A DNA stretch of 64,000 nt from Gammaproteobacteria bacterium (GTDB taxonomy: Bacteria; Pseudomonadota; Gammaproteobacteria; GRL18). The notes beneath the pieces were generated by a model, which was not told the origin of the DNA, searched no databases, and worked only from the letters and a program-made list of their open reading frames with translations. This document shows, piece by piece, positions 40,074 through 50,286 of this stretch. Positions within the stretch are counted from its first letter, which is position 1, and every line of letters begins with the position of its first letter. The position numbers and the translations under genes are program-made. The DNA lies in contig WFNB01000120.1 of NCBI GenBank assembly GCA_015488755.1, positions 17,537 through 81,536 on the forward strand, written 5' to 3'.

Positions 40074-41288
40074 ATGAGCTCTCCAATTTATCTTGACTAC
40101 TCAGCGACAACACCTGTTGATAAAAGGGTTGCTGATAAAATGTGCCACTATTTAACGATGGATGGTACTTTTGGTAATCCAGCATCACGCTCACATAAGT
40201 ACGGCTGGGATGCAGAAACAGCTGTTGAGCAAGCACGTTCCGATGTCGCAGCCTTAATTAATGCGGATGCTAAAGAAATTGTCTGGACATCGGGTGCCAC
40301 AGAGTCAGATAATTTAGCCATTAAGGGGGCAGCTCATTTTTATGCCAAACGAGGCAAGCATATTATTACCTCAAAAACAGAGCATAAGGCTGTTTTAGAT
40401 ACCTGTCGTCAGTTAGAACGCGAAGGCTTTGAGGTTACTTATCTTGATCCCAAAGAAGATGGCTTAATTGCTCTTGCTGATCTAGAAGCGAGTATGCGAG
40501 ATGATACGATTCTTGTATCCATTATGCACGTTAATAACGAAATTGGTGTGATTCAAGATATTGCGGCTATTGGTGAACTCTGTCGTTCTAAAAAGATTAT
40601 TTTTCATGTCGATGCCGCTCAAAGTGCAGGTAAAACAGAGATTGATTTACAATCATTAAAAGTAGATCTACTCTCTCTCTCCGCTCATAAAGTTTATGGC
40701 CCCAAAGGTATTGGCGCTCTCTATGTTCGTCGCAAACCACGCATTCGTATTGAAGCACAAATGCATGGCGGTGGTCATGAACGCGGTATGCGCTCAGGCA
40801 CTTTAGCCACTCACCAGATTGTTGGTATGGGGGAGGCATTTCGGATTGCTAAGGAAGAAATGGTCAGTGAAAATAAGCGCATTCTCAGTTTGCGTAATCG
40901 CTTACTTAAAGGCTTTGAAGGTATGGAAGAGCTTTATGTTAATGGTAACTTAGAGCAACGTGTACCCCATAATTTGAATTTAAGTTTTAATTTTGTTGAG
41001 GGTGAATCACTCTTAATGGCAATTGACTCTCTAGCCGTTTCTTCTGGTTCAGCCTGTACATCGGCCAGCTTAGAACCCTCTTATGTATTAAGAGCTATTG
41101 GTCGTAATGATGAGCTTGCCCATAGTTCTATTCGTTTTAGTATTGGCCGTTTTACCACCGAAGAAGATGTTGACTACACGATTAAGTTATTAATAGAAAA
41201 GGTAGATAAACTAAGACTCTTATCGCCTTTATGGGATATGTATAAAGAGGGTATTGATATATCAACCATTGAATGGAACTCGCACTAA
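40074..41288 (+). CDS. iscS: Cysteine desulfurase IscS
   Basis: IscS removes sulfur from cysteine for Fe-S clusters and tRNA thiolation. The 404-residue PLP enzyme has the Lys in [19 protein letters not shown], the conserved [15 protein letters not shown] motif and the catalytic loop Cys in [17 protein letters not shown]. It follows iscR by 82 bases. A full-length family member. Confidence 0.98.
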   Translation: MSSPIYLDYSATTPVDKRVADKMCHYLTMDGTFGNPASRSHKYGWDAETAVEQARSDVAALINADAKEIVWTSGATESDNLAIKGAAHFYAKRGKHIITSKTEHKAVLDTCRQLEREGFEVTYLDPKEDGLIALADLEASMRDDTILVSIMHVNNEIGVIQDIAAIGELCRSKKIIFHVDAAQSAGKTEIDLQSLKVDLLSLSAHKVYGPKGIGALYVRRKPRIRIEAQMHGGGHERGMRSGTLATHQIVGMGEAFRIAKEEMVSENKRILSLRNRLLKGFEGMEELYVNGNLEQRVPHNLNLSFNFVEGESLLMAIDSLAVSSGSACTSASLEPSYVLRAIGRNDELAHSSIRFSIGRFTTEEDVDYTIKLLIEKVDKLRLLSPLWDMYKEGIDISTIEWNSH

Positions 41289-41410
41289 AATAACGCAGTG
41301 AAACTATAAGTGATACAATTTATAGAGTAAACTATCCGTTTTAGCAGAGCTTAACGTTGTTAGTAAAAGTTGCTAAAATAGAATGATGATAATGATTGAG
41401 GTAAATGATA

Positions 41411-41794
41411 ATGGCATACAGTGATAAAGTAATGGATCACTATGAGAATCCACGTAATGTAGGCACTATGGATAAAGATGAGTCTGGTGTGGGTACCGGT
41501 ATGGTGGGAGCACCTGCTTGTGGTGATGTCATGCGTTTACAAATTAAAGTAGATGATAATGGCATTATTGAAGATGCTAAATTTAAGACCTATGGTTGTG
41601 GCTCCGCCATTGCCTCTAGCTCTTTGGTTACTGAATGGGTGAAGGGTAAGTCCTTAAATGAAGCTGGGCAAATTAAAAATACAGATATAGCAGAAGAATT
41701 GGCTTTACCACCAGTAAAGATTCATTGTTCCGTATTAGCAGAAGATGCAATTAAAGCAGCAATTACGGATTACAAAGAAAAACAGTCCGATTAG
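41411..41794 (+). CDS. iscU: Iron-sulfur cluster scaffold IscU
   Basis: IscU is the scaffold on which [2Fe-2S] clusters are built. The three ligand cysteines are at Cys37, Cys63 and Cys106, with the LPPVKIHCS HscA-binding motif just before Cys106. ATG 41411 (MAYSDKV) is preferred: a GAGG ribosome site is 9 bases upstream and the length (127) matches relatives; the ATG 6 bases earlier is only 3 bases from that site. Confidence 0.97.
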   Translation: MAYSDKVMDHYENPRNVGTMDKDESGVGTGMVGAPACGDVMRLQIKVDDNGIIEDAKFKTYGCGSAIASSSLVTEWVKGKSLNEAGQIKNTDIAEELALPPVKIHCSVLAEDAIKAAITDYKEKQSD

Positions 41795-41828
41795 TTTTCA
41801 CACAGAAAAATAACGTAGGTTATAACTC

Positions 41829-42152
41829 ATGGCAATTACATTAACAGAAGCAGCAGCTGATCATGTGATTCGATTTATTGAAAATCGAGGCAAGGGTGAA
41901 GCGTTAAGGCTGGGTGTTAAAACCAATGGTTGTTCTGGAATGGGCTATGTTCTGGAATTTGCAGATACGGTTGAAGAAGAAGATAACGTTTTTGAAGACA
42001 AAGGCGTTAAAATTATTGTCGACCCCAAAAGCTTGCTCTACATTGATGGCACAGAATTAGACTATGGCCGTGAAGGCCTAAATGAAGGCTTTAAATTTAA
42101 TAACCCTAATGTCAAAGATGCTTGTGGTTGTGGTGAGAGTTTTAACGTTTAG
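41829..42152 (+). CDS. iscA: Iron-sulfur cluster assembly protein IscA
   Basis: IscA is an A-type carrier of iron or clusters. The 107-residue product has Cys in [10 protein letters not shown] and the pair in ACGCGESF. It follows iscU by 34 bases. Its last codons lie inside the first unit of a 22-bp tandem repeat (42137-42202) that carries the stop codon. Confidence 0.97.
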   Translation: MAITLTEAAADHVIRFIENRGKGEALRLGVKTNGCSGMGYVLEFADTVEEEDNVFEDKGVKIIVDPKSLLYIDGTELDYGREGLNEGFKFNNPNVKDACGCGESFNV

Positions 42153-42202
42153 TAATAAGAGTTTCAACGTTTAGTAATAAGAGTTTCAACGTTTAGTAAT
42201 AA
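42137..42202 (+). repeat. Three 22-bp tandem units across the iscA stop codon
   Basis: GAGTTTTAACGTTTAGTAATAA (unit 1 at 42137-42158, one base different) is repeated at 42159-42180 and 42181-42202 as exact copies of each other. Unit 1 includes the iscA TAG stop, so the array is a recent duplication of the gene's 3' end. Each unit also has two further stop codons (TAG, TAA) but 22 is not a multiple of 3. Confidence 0.95.
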
Positions 42203-42204
42203 AT

Positions 42205-42237
42205 ACGTTATTTGTTCAGTTACTAAGAACTCAGGTT
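42205..42237 (+). repeat. Partial family A element end
   Basis: These 33 bases match the right end of the family A element at 60468-60650 at about 26 positions, ending in AGAACTCAGGTT. The bases that follow, AATTA, fit the TANNTA target form if the last T is shared. No left end is found. It probably is the remains of a partly deleted copy, directly next to the iscA tandem repeat. Confidence 0.5.
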
Positions 42238-42344
42238 AATTATTTATAGTAATGAAAGCATAGCAGTACAAACGCCAATCATTAACTCAGCAAAATAAGC
42301 TCTATACTCTTTATTGCTTAAAAAATCCCTTCAGGTAAATCATC

Positions 42345-42932
42345 ATGCATACCCTTGAACAGCAGTACCCTGAAAATTATTTTTCATTATTGGGTTTGCC
42401 CATAAGTTTTGACATTGATAAAAACTTATTGATAAAAAACTACCATGAGATCCAAAAATCCATTCATCCAGATAACTTTGCTAATGCCGGTGATCGGGAA
42501 CGACGACTCTCGGTACAAAAAGCTGCACAAATAAATGATGCTTTAAATTCATTAAAAAACCCTCTGCCCCGTGCTATTTACTTGTTATCATTGTTTGCCA
42601 TTGAACTCAGTGAAAATAAGCACGTTGCCCCAGAGTTTCTAATGGAACAGATGGAACTGCGTGAAGCACTCTCGCAAGTGAACGATAAAGCCGATCCTTT
42701 TGCTGAACTTGATGTGCTTATAAATGATGTGAATACTCGAATTAAACACTCTATTAGCCAACTCAGTCGGTTATTTGAGTGCTTACTTGCGACTGAATCC
42801 GAATCTAAACAAGATAACATACAACAAGAACAGCTTGAATTGATCACAGTAGAAGTTGTAAAAATGCAGTATCTGAATCGTCTTCAAGAAGAATGCTTGA
42901 ACAAAGAAGAAGACCTAGCTAAACAATATTAA
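42345..42932 (+). CDS. hscB: Fe-S cluster co-chaperone HscB
   Basis: HscB is the J-domain protein that delivers IscU to the HscA chaperone. The 195-residue product has the J domain with HPD at residues 41-43 (SIHPDNFA) and the helical C-terminal IscU-binding domain. It is 192 bases after iscA, a longer gap than usual because of the tandem repeat and element remnant. Confidence 0.95.
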   Translation: MHTLEQQYPENYFSLLGLPISFDIDKNLLIKNYHEIQKSIHPDNFANAGDRERRLSVQKAAQINDALNSLKNPLPRAIYLLSLFAIELSENKHVAPEFLMEQMELREALSQVNDKADPFAELDVLINDVNTRIKHSISQLSRLFECLLATESESKQDNIQQEQLELITVEVVKMQYLNRLQEECLNKEEDLAKQY

Positions 42933-43032
42933 CGATGGCTTCACACCTGTTTATACGACCAGAAATATTTCTTAAATGAACACTTTATTATTTTGATTAG
43001 AATTTTAACCTATTGACCAGTGACCTTACTTT

Positions 43033-44937
43033 ATGGCTTTATTACAAATATCAGAACCAGGACAAACCACTGCACCTCACCAGCATAAATTAGCTGTAGG
43101 CATTGATTTGGGAACCACTAACTCATTAGTTGCGAGTCTAAAAAGTGGCTTGGCAGAAACTCTTGCTGATACCCAAGGCCAACATCTATTGCCTTCTGTT
43201 GTTCAATTTCAGGCTAAAGATGAAATCGGCTATAAAACCATTGTTGGACAGCAGGCACAGGATAATGCTGCCAACGATCCATTAAACACCATTTCTTCTG
43301 TAAAACGCTATATGGGACGGGGTCTGGAAGATATTAAAAAGCACTCTATTTATCATTTTGTTAGCGAAGAAGGTTCAGCAGTACCTCGTATTCGCACCGT
43401 TGCTGGTGATGTCAGTGCTGTTGAAGTATCGGCTGAAATTCTTAAGACATTGAAACAGCGTGCCATAGAATCATTAGGCGGTGAGCTAATAGGAGCTGTT
43501 ATTACCGTACCGGCTTATTTTGATGATGCTCAACGTCAGGCAACAAAGGATGCAGCCAAGTTTGCAGGTTTGCCTGTTTTACGCTTGATTAATGAACCCA
43601 CCGCAGCAGCGGTTGCTTATGGCTTAGACAGTGGTAGTGAAGGTATTCATGTTGTTTATGATTTAGGTGGTGGCACTTTTGATATTTCCATTCTTAAACT
43701 GACTAAAGGGGTGTTTGAAGTACTTTCCACCGCAGGTGACTCAGCCTTGGGTGGTGATGATTTAGATCATACCATCGTAGATTGGATGCTAGCAAAAACC
43801 GGTATTATTGAGCCGGATGCTTCTTTACTACGTGTCTTATTGGACAAAGCCAGAGCAGCAAAAGAAGCACTTACGGAGCAGGATACAACACTTATCCAGA
43901 TCCACTTGGATGAAAAACTTCATAGTCAATCAGATAAACAAAACTCATGGCAATATGAACTTTCTCGTGAGCAATTTGAACAATTAATCCAACCCTTAAT
44001 TAAAAAAACCTTAGTACCTTGTCGCCGAGCTTTGCGTGATGCTCATATTAGCGTAGATGAGATTCAAGATGTGGTGTTGGTTGGTGGTTCGACGCGAGTG
44101 CCTTTAGTGCGTCAGATAGTTGGGGATTTCTTTGCCACACAACCATTGGCTGATATTGATCCAGATAAGGTCGTTGCTATTGGTGCTGCTCGTCAGGCTG
44201 ATGTGCTTGCGGGCAATAAATCTGATGAAGATATGTTATTGCTGGATGTGACACCCTTATCCTTGGGCTTAGAAACAATGGGGGGGCTAGCAGAAAAAGT
44301 CATCCATAGAAATACCACCATTCCCGTTGCCCGCGCACAGGACTTTACGACATTTAAGGATGGTCAAACAGCCATGGCCATTCATGTGGTACAAGGTGAG
44401 CGAGAGTTAATTAGTGATTGTCGTTCACTGGCTCGGTTTGAATTAAGAGGCATACCGCCAATGGTTGCTGGTGCAGCCAGAATTCGAGTTACCTTTCAAA
44501 TTGATGCAGATGGTTTGTTATCTGTGTCGGCTAAAGAGGAAACCTCTGGTGTACAAAGTAGTATTCAGGTGAAGCCTTCGTATGGTTTGAGTGATGGTGA
44601 AATTGAAACCATGCTTAAAGATTCATTCAGTCATGCTCAAGATGACTTAGATGCACGTAAGCTAAGAGAAGAGCAGGTTGAGGCGAAGCGAGTGGTAGAA
44701 GCCTTATTAGCTGCTTTGGAAGAAGATGGTGAAAACTTATTATCAGCCCAAGAACAACACACCATACAACAAGCTATTGATGAGTTAAGTGAGATAGCTG
44801 AAGGTTCAAAACAACGAGCCATTAAGCTAAAAATTGAAGAGGTTGATAAAATTACTGCAGAATTTGCTCAACGCCGTATGGATGCGAGTATTAATAAAGC
44901 ATTAGCAGGACAACGTGTAAACGATTTACATACCTAA
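43033..44937 (+). CDS. hscA: Hsp70-type chaperone HscA
   Basis: HscA is the dedicated Hsp70 for cluster transfer from IscU. The 634-residue protein has the ATPase domain ([37 protein letters not shown]) and the peptide-binding domain ([14 protein letters not shown]). The TAA stop (44935-44937) is formed by the last two bases of the duplicated target TACCTA and the first base of the inserted family A element. Confidence 0.97.
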   Translation: MALLQISEPGQTTAPHQHKLAVGIDLGTTNSLVASLKSGLAETLADTQGQHLLPSVVQFQAKDEIGYKTIVGQQAQDNAANDPLNTISSVKRYMGRGLEDIKKHSIYHFVSEEGSAVPRIRTVAGDVSAVEVSAEILKTLKQRAIESLGGELIGAVITVPAYFDDAQRQATKDAAKFAGLPVLRLINEPTAAAVAYGLDSGSEGIHVVYDLGGGTFDISILKLTKGVFEVLSTAGDSALGGDDLDHTIVDWMLAKTGIIEPDASLLRVLLDKARAAKEALTEQDTTLIQIHLDEKLHSQSDKQNSWQYELSREQFEQLIQPLIKKTLVPCRRALRDAHISVDEIQDVVLVGGSTRVPLVRQIVGDFFATQPLADIDPDKVVAIGAARQADVLAGNKSDEDMLLLDVTPLSLGLETMGGLAEKVIHRNTTIPVARAQDFTTFKDGQTAMAIHVVQGERELISDCRSLARFELRGIPPMVAGAARIRVTFQIDADGLLSVSAKEETSGVQSSIQVKPSYGLSDGEIETMLKDSFSHAQDDLDARKLREEQVEAKRVVEALLAALEEDGENLLSAQEQHTIQQAIDELSEIAEGSKQRAIKLKIEEVDKITAEFAQRRMDASINKALAGQRVNDLHT

Positions 44938-45119
44938 CCTGAGTTCTGGATAACTGAACGAGTAACGTATTAATTAGCCTTTATTTGTTACAGAAGTCGC
45001 CGTTAATACATCCTTGTAGGCTTCACTTTGGCATCCATGCCAAAGAGACTTCTTCCACAAATACAGGCTAATCAACACTCTGAAGTTATTTTTAGGAGTA
45101 TTTTATCCAGAGTTCAGGT
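44937..45119 (+). mobile_element. Family A MITE-like element, copy 1
   Basis: A 183-bp palindromic element without coding capacity. Its ends are inverted repeats (ACCTGAGTTCTGGATAA at the left; ACCTGAACTCTGGATAA when the right end is read in reverse). The flanks TACCTA at 44931-44936 and TACCTA at 45120-45125 form a 6-bp target duplication. The interior has a second long stem (around 44976-45071) and a central hairpin CTTTGGCAT/ATGCCAAAG at 45026-45045. It separates hscA from fdx. Confidence 0.85.
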
Positions 45120-45195
45120 TACCTAGGATAATTGGGCAATAAAAGACAATAGACATCAAATTAAAAAACTAAGTGACCGCAAAAAAGGCTAAAGA

Positions 45196-45534
45196 ATGAC
45201 CAAATTAATTTTTTTACCCCATGAAGAAATCTGTCCTGAGGGTGCAGTGATTGAAGTTAAACCCGGTATCACTATTTGTGATGCAGCTCAAGAGAATCAT
45301 ATTGAAATTGAACATGCTTGTGAAAAATCTTGTGCTTGTACAACCTGCCATGTGATTATCCGAGAAGGTTTCGATTCTCTTGAAGAAGCAACAGATATTG
45401 AAGAAGACTATTTAGATAAAGCATGGGGTGTGGAACCTGATTCACGCTTAAGCTGTCAGGCGGTTGTTGCGGATGAAGATTTAGTGATTGAAATTCCTAA
45501 ATATACGATTAATATGGTTTCAGAAAACCATTAA
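45196..45534 (+). CDS. fdx: [2Fe-2S] ferredoxin Fdx of the isc system
   Basis: Fdx supplies electrons for cluster assembly on IscU. The 112-residue product has the four ligand cysteines, CEKSCACTTCH and SRLSCQAVV, typical of the adrenodoxin-like Isc ferredoxin. It is the last isc gene; iscX is absent. The family A element inserted upstream leaves 258 bases between hscA and fdx, so fdx may depend on read-through or its own promoter. Confidence 0.96.
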   Translation: MTKLIFLPHEEICPEGAVIEVKPGITICDAAQENHIEIEHACEKSCACTTCHVIIREGFDSLEEATDIEEDYLDKAWGVEPDSRLSCQAVVADEDLVIEIPKYTINMVSENH

Positions 45535-45572
45535 AACGATCCTCTATTCTTAGCGACCGATATGACTGACTT

Positions 45573-46727
45573 ATGAATCTAAGTACCGAGTTCCCCTTAA
45601 CTCAAACGACTGTAAAAAAACGGAATTTATTAGGCTATGACTTAGCCCACATGAAGGCATTTTTTGCAGAAATTAATGAAAAACCCTTTCGAGCAGTACA
45701 AGTTCTAAAGTGGATCCATCAGTTTGGGGTTGATGATTTTGCCAAAATGAGTAATGTCAGCCAAGCTTTACGAGCAAAATTAGCAGACATTGCTCAAATC
45801 AAAGCACCTGAAATTATTATGGAACAAAAAGCCAGTGATGGTACCATAAAATGGTTGATGCGCTTAGAAGGTGGTAATAGTATTGAAACAGTATTTATCC
45901 CTGAAGATAATCGGGGTACACTCTGTGTGTCATCGCAGGTAGGCTGTGCCTTAGACTGTGGTTTTTGCTCAACAGCGAAACAAGGTTTTAACCGTAATCT
46001 AAGCAGTGATGAAATTATTGCCCAGCTTTGGGTGGCACATCGCACATTAAACCAATTGGCTGATCATAGTGAGGCTAGAACCAAAGGTAATAGCCAGCAA
46101 AAAATTCAGGATTCAAAAAATCGAGCAGTTACCAATGTTGTCTTGATGGGTATGGGGGAGCCGTTACTTAATTTCAATAATGTTGTTGAAGCTATTCACT
46201 TAATGCTTGAAGATCATGCCTATGGTTTATCAAAGCGTCGAGTGACAATCAGTACCGCAGGTGTTGTTCCTGCTCTGAAACGCTTGCGTGAAGAGTGTGA
46301 TGTTAGCCTAGCTATATCCTTACATGCACCCAATGACCAAATTCGTGATCAAATTGTCCCCCTAAATAAAAAATACCCAATTAAAGAATTACTGTCGGCC
46401 TGTCAATATTATTTTAGTGGGGATACAAAAAAGAAGCAGTTTACGGTTGAATATGTTATGTTAGCGGGCGTTAATGACAGTGAGAAAAACGCCCGTGAAT
46501 TGGTTGCTTTGTTGAAAAAAATGCCCTGTAAGATCAACTTAATCCCTTTTAACCCATTTCCCAATAGTCATTTTTCCTGTTCAAGTAGCCAAGTTATCAA
46601 TCGTTTTAAAGATATTTTATATAAAGCGGGTTATGTGGTTGTGGTAAGGAAAACTCGTGGTGACGATATAGATGCAGCCTGTGGACAACTTGCGGGCAAA
46701 GTAAGGGATAAAAGTCGACGCTTATAG
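45573..46727 (+). CDS. rlmN: 23S rRNA/tRNA adenine-C2 methyltransferase RlmN
   Basis: RlmN is a radical SAM enzyme that methylates C2 of A2503 in 23S rRNA and A37 in tRNAs. The 384-residue protein has the CALDCGFCSTAKQG motif (three cysteines for the [4Fe-4S] cluster), VLMGMGEPLLNF, and the C-terminal Cys in DDIDAACGQL. It follows fdx by 38 bases; the genes rlmN-pilW-rodZ-hisS-yfgM-bamB-der keep the standard order. Confidence 0.97.
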   Translation: MNLSTEFPLTQTTVKKRNLLGYDLAHMKAFFAEINEKPFRAVQVLKWIHQFGVDDFAKMSNVSQALRAKLADIAQIKAPEIIMEQKASDGTIKWLMRLEGGNSIETVFIPEDNRGTLCVSSQVGCALDCGFCSTAKQGFNRNLSSDEIIAQLWVAHRTLNQLADHSEARTKGNSQQKIQDSKNRAVTNVVLMGMGEPLLNFNNVVEAIHLMLEDHAYGLSKRRVTISTAGVVPALKRLREECDVSLAISLHAPNDQIRDQIVPLNKKYPIKELLSACQYYFSGDTKKKQFTVEYVMLAGVNDSEKNARELVALLKKMPCKINLIPFNPFPNSHFSCSSSQVINRFKDILYKAGYVVVVRKTRGDDIDAACGQLAGKVRDKSRRL

Positions 46728-46853
46728 GTAAAAATTGTTGAGCTATGTCACCTAATTTACCAATGGTATCTATTTTAAATGGTGTATTGATGAGAATAGC
46801 CAAGTTTTAGATACTGGAATAATAAAAAACTTATAGTTAAAATATGGAATATT

Positions 46854-47675
46854 ATGAATACTAATGGAAAGATAAATGTAATGAATAAAATAATTGTAAT
46901 TCTGTTTCTCTTTTATATTTTAAGTGCATGTCAAAGTACTGCGGTGAATTCAAGTGATGATCTCAACTTAGAAACACAATATTCAGAGCATGATCAAACG
47001 AATAAATTGGCAGACATCAATACTCAACTGGGTGCAGGTTATATTGCTAACGGTCGCTATGATAGAGCCTTAGTTAAATTGAATAAGGCCATTGAGCATG
47101 ACTCTAATTATGCTTTAGCACATAACTATCTTGGGGTTTTGTATGGCCGTATTGAGCGTCCTCGTGAAGCAGAGAAAGAGTTTAAGAAATCCATCCAACT
47201 TTCACCTAATGATACCTCTTTGCTTAATAATTATGCTGTTTTTTTATGTGATGATAAACAATTTGAACGTGCTCAAACCTTATTTAAAAAGGTACTTAAT
47301 AATCCTCTTTATATTAAGCGAGCACAGGCATATCAATCAGCAGGTTGGTGTGCATTAGAAAATAACAAGTTAGAACTTGCTGAGAAACTGTATAAAAAAT
47401 CAGTAGCAATGGATGCTAATATGCCAGCCTCTCTGATTGGTTTAGCAAAACTGTATTATAAGCAAAGTAATTATGAGTATGCTTGGAGTTATTTTGAACG
47501 CTATTCTCGAACCTCTGTTTTGGATGCAGATGCTTTATGGTTGGGTATCAATTTACTAAGAAAAATATCCTACCCAGATAAAAATATATTATCCACTTAT
47601 GAATTAAAGCTAAAAAGTAAATACCCTGACAGTGATGAAGCTAAAAATCTTTATCAGGGCAAACAGGAATATTAA
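46854..47675 (+). CDS. pilW: Type IV pilus biogenesis lipoprotein PilW/PilF
   Basis: This lipoprotein helps the secretin PilQ to assemble. The 273-residue product has a lipobox (LSAC, Cys26) and about six TPR units, for example RYDRALVKLNKAIEHDSNYALAHNYLGVLYG. ATG 46881, with GGAAAGA 8 bases before it, would give a normal short signal peptide and is a good alternative start. The stop overlaps the rodZ start by one base. Confidence 0.92.
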   Translation: MNTNGKINVMNKIIVILFLFYILSACQSTAVNSSDDLNLETQYSEHDQTNKLADINTQLGAGYIANGRYDRALVKLNKAIEHDSNYALAHNYLGVLYGRIERPREAEKEFKKSIQLSPNDTSLLNNYAVFLCDDKQFERAQTLFKKVLNNPLYIKRAQAYQSAGWCALENNKLELAEKLYKKSVAMDANMPASLIGLAKLYYKQSNYEYAWSYFERYSRTSVLDADALWLGINLLRKISYPDKNILSTYELKLKSKYPDSDEAKNLYQGKQEY

Positions 47676-48904
47676 TGTCAGACAATACATCAGAGCAGCA
47701 AGATTTGAAGGATATTATTGCTTCTAAAGAAGAAGGCTTTGGTTATCATTTTAAATGCAAACGTGATGAAAAAAAATTAAGTATTGAGATTGTTTCTCAA
47801 GAACTGCGTCTGGATAAGAAAATTATTATTGCTTTAGAAAATGAGGATTATACACAACTACCTGCTTCAGCCTTTGTTTGTGGCTATATTCGTAATTATG
47901 CTAAGTTTCTCAATATCCAAGCAGAGCCTTTGATTGAGTATTATAAAAATGATCAGCTTGATGACAATCTTGAGCCTAAGCTTAAGGTTAGAAAAGAAGA
48001 AGCAGGACAAAAATCATCAATATTCCCTGCTTTATTGAGACCATTTTTTCTTTCATTGTTTGTGGTAGTTCTTGCTCTTACTACTTGGCAGTATTGGCCT
48101 GAGATATCAGAGAAATTTTTTAATGCTAATAATATTCAACAAGAAGATATTATTAAACCCTATAACTCAGATCAAGAGACAGATGCTTCTGATGCTTTAT
48201 TGCTACCTGAACCCAAAGTTATAAATGATGAAATAAGTAAAAATACTGCTGTACACAGTGATGAAACGGGTGTGGGTGATAATAGCTTACAAGAAGTTGA
48301 TAGTGCACCAGAGAATGCTACTGACTTAGACGATCTTTCTTCAAGCCAATCTCGCTTGGGACAATCTGTTAATTCAGAACCATCAGATGGAGCTATGCCA
48401 GAAATAATAGAAAATGCGACAACTCTATTATCAGAGGCCGATTCAAAAATGGCGCAAAGCCAACCACAAATAGAAAATTCTCAATTAGAAACAGAAGCAA
48501 TGCCTGTACAATCTGTTGGAAATTCTTTGCAACAAACTGCTGAAGGCTCTTTGTTGCAAGCTGAGGGCTCTTTACTACAAGCTGAGGGCTCTTCACAAGC
48601 CATAAATAGTTCCACAGGGACTATGACCAATGGAAATAATGCTGTACCTACGCTTGAAACAAAAGCGAATCAACTGCTTATTCAATTTTCTGGTGATTCT
48701 TGGGTGAGTATTAAAGACGCTGATAATACAATACTAGCCACTGGGTTAATGAAGTCAGGCAAAACACTTTTTCTTGATGGGAAATTACCCTATAAAGTCT
48801 TTTTAGGCGATGCCCGTATGGCAACGGTGCGCATTAATGGCAAAGTATTTGACCATTCAAGCTACATAAATAAGAAAAATACTGCTCGATTTAAGGTAGA
48901 ATAG
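47675..48904 (+). CDS. rodZ: Cell shape protein RodZ
   Basis: RodZ links MreB to the cell wall elongation machinery. The 409-residue protein has an N-terminal helix-turn-helix (about 18-85), a membrane helix (about 130-148), a long low-complexity periplasmic linker rich in Ser, Glu, Asn and Gln, and a C-terminal DUF4115 domain (about 330-409, QFSGDSWVSIKDADNTIL). Part of the linker is built from a 21-bp tandem repeat (48539-48598). It follows pilW by overlap. The next gene is hisS; ispG, which often lies here, is absent. Confidence 0.93.
   Translation: MSDNTSEQQDLKDIIASKEEGFGYHFKCKRDEKKLSIEIVSQELRLDKKIIIALENEDYTQLPASAFVCGYIRNYAKFLNIQAEPLIEYYKNDQLDDNLEPKLKVRKEEAGQKSSIFPALLRPFFLSLFVVVLALTTWQYWPEISEKFFNANNIQQEDIIKPYNSDQETDASDALLLPEPKVINDEISKNTAVHSDETGVGDNSLQEVDSAPENATDLDDLSSSQSRLGQSVNSEPSDGAMPEIIENATTLLSEADSKMAQSQPQIENSQLETEAMPVQSVGNSLQQTAEGSLLQAEGSLLQAEGSSQAINSSTGTMTNGNNAVPTLETKANQLLIQFSGDSWVSIKDADNTILATGLMKSGKTLFLDGKLPYKVFLGDARMATVRINGKVFDHSSYINKKNTARFKVE
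48539..48598 (+). repeat. 21-bp tandem repeat within rodZ
   Basis: Units at 48539-48559, 48560-48580 and a shortened one at 48581-48598 encode the repeated heptapeptide AEGSLLQ, AEGSLLQ, AEGSSQ in the periplasmic linker. The reading frame is kept. The array may vary in copy number between strains. Confidence 0.9.
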
Positions 48905-48986
48905 GCGTTTTACTTATTCCCTTGTTTATTTAAGGGAAAATAACCAGTTCTGCTAACCCACTTAACCTGTAATTTATGGAATAACA

Positions 48987-50273
48987 TTGGCCAATAAAAT
49001 TCAATCAATTCGAGGGATGAATGATATTCTTCCCGATGAAACCCCTGCATGGCAATTTTTAGAAGAAAAGTTACGTCAATTAATGCATGGCTATGATTAT
49101 GATGAAATCCGCTTTCCTATTGTCGAAAAAACAGCTTTGTTTAAGCGGTCCATTGGTGAAGTGACTGATATTGTTGAAAAAGAAATGTACACCTTTGATG
49201 ATCGAAATGGTGACAGCCTAAGCTTAAGACCAGAAGGTACAGCCGCTTGCGTTCGGGCAGGAATACAAAATGGTATACTGGTCAATCAACAGCAAAGGTT
49301 ATGGTATTTAGGACCGATGTTTCGCCATGAGCGACCACAAAAAGGGCGCTATCGACAGTTCCATCAGATGGGTGTGGAAGTTTATGGCCTAGATGGGCCA
49401 GATATTGATGCCGAACTTATTTGTATGACAGCTCGTTTGTGGCAGTTGTTAGGCTTGTCAGATTCTGTGAGCTTACAAATTAATTCCTTAGGTGTGCCTG
49501 CTTCGAGGGACGTTTACCGTGATATTCTCAGCGATTATTTAGAAGTAAATAAAGAATTGCTTGACGAAGACAGTCTGCGCCGTTTGCAGAGTAATCCACT
49601 GAGAATTTTAGATAGCAAAAATCCGGCAATGCAAGAAATGATTGAACAGGCTCCTCGTCTAATGGATCATCTGGATGATGGATCCAAGCAACATTTTGCA
49701 CAGCTTTGCGCTTATTTAGATAGTGTTGGTATTCGCTATGAGATTAATACCCGTCTGGTGCGTGGTTTAGACTACTATAGTAAGACGGTCTTTGAATGGG
49801 TAACTGATAAGCTGGGTGCACAAGGGACTATTTGTGCTGGCGGTCGTTATGATGGCTTAGTAAAACAACTCGGTGGGCGAGAGACTAAGGCGGTCGGTTT
49901 TGCTATGGGCTTGGAGCGCTTAATCAGTTTGCTGGATCAAGATGAATTACAAAAGCATATTAAGCATCCTCATGCGGTTATGTTAATGATGGGTGAACGA
50001 GCACAGAATGCCGGTTTTGCTTTAACAGAGAAAATCCGAGATAAGCTTAAAAATATTCGTATTCTTAATGTGTGTGGTGGCGGTAGTTTTAAAAGCCAAA
50101 TGAAGCGAGCAGATAAAAGTCAGGCAGAAATTGCCCTGATTCTGGGTGATGATGAGTTAGATAATAATAAAATAACCGTCAAATATTTACGAGCAAATAA
50201 AGAGGATAACAAGCCTCAGCAAGAACAATTATCACAACAAGAATTACTTGATTTGCTAACTAAACTACAATAA
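48987..50273 (+). CDS. hisS: Histidyl-tRNA synthetase HisS
   Basis: HisS charges tRNA-His. The 428-residue class II synthetase has motif 2 ([19 protein letters not shown]), the histidine-specific motif [15 protein letters not shown] and the glycine-rich [11 protein letters not shown]. The start is TTG 48987 with GGA 6 bases upstream; the first ATG is inside the conserved [11 protein letters not shown] motif and would remove essential residues. A family B element follows the stop by a few bases. Confidence 0.97.
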   Translation: MANKIQSIRGMNDILPDETPAWQFLEEKLRQLMHGYDYDEIRFPIVEKTALFKRSIGEVTDIVEKEMYTFDDRNGDSLSLRPEGTAACVRAGIQNGILVNQQQRLWYLGPMFRHERPQKGRYRQFHQMGVEVYGLDGPDIDAELICMTARLWQLLGLSDSVSLQINSLGVPASRDVYRDILSDYLEVNKELLDEDSLRRLQSNPLRILDSKNPAMQEMIEQAPRLMDHLDDGSKQHFAQLCAYLDSVGIRYEINTRLVRGLDYYSKTVFEWVTDKLGAQGTICAGGRYDGLVKQLGGRETKAVGFAMGLERLISLLDQDELQKHIKHPHAVMLMMGERAQNAGFALTEKIRDKLKNIRILNVCGGGSFKSQMKRADKSQAEIALILGDDELDNNKITVKYLRANKEDNKPQQEQLSQQELLDLLTKLQ

Positions 50274-50286
50274 ATAAATATTATAG

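Noticed and set aside
42137..42202. CRISPR-like array
   Set aside because: Units are directly adjacent with no spacers; it is a simple tandem duplication of the iscA end.
48917..48938. Terminator between rodZ and hisS
   Set aside because: A 7-bp stem TTCCCTT/AAGGGAA exists but it is followed by A-rich sequence instead of a T-run.
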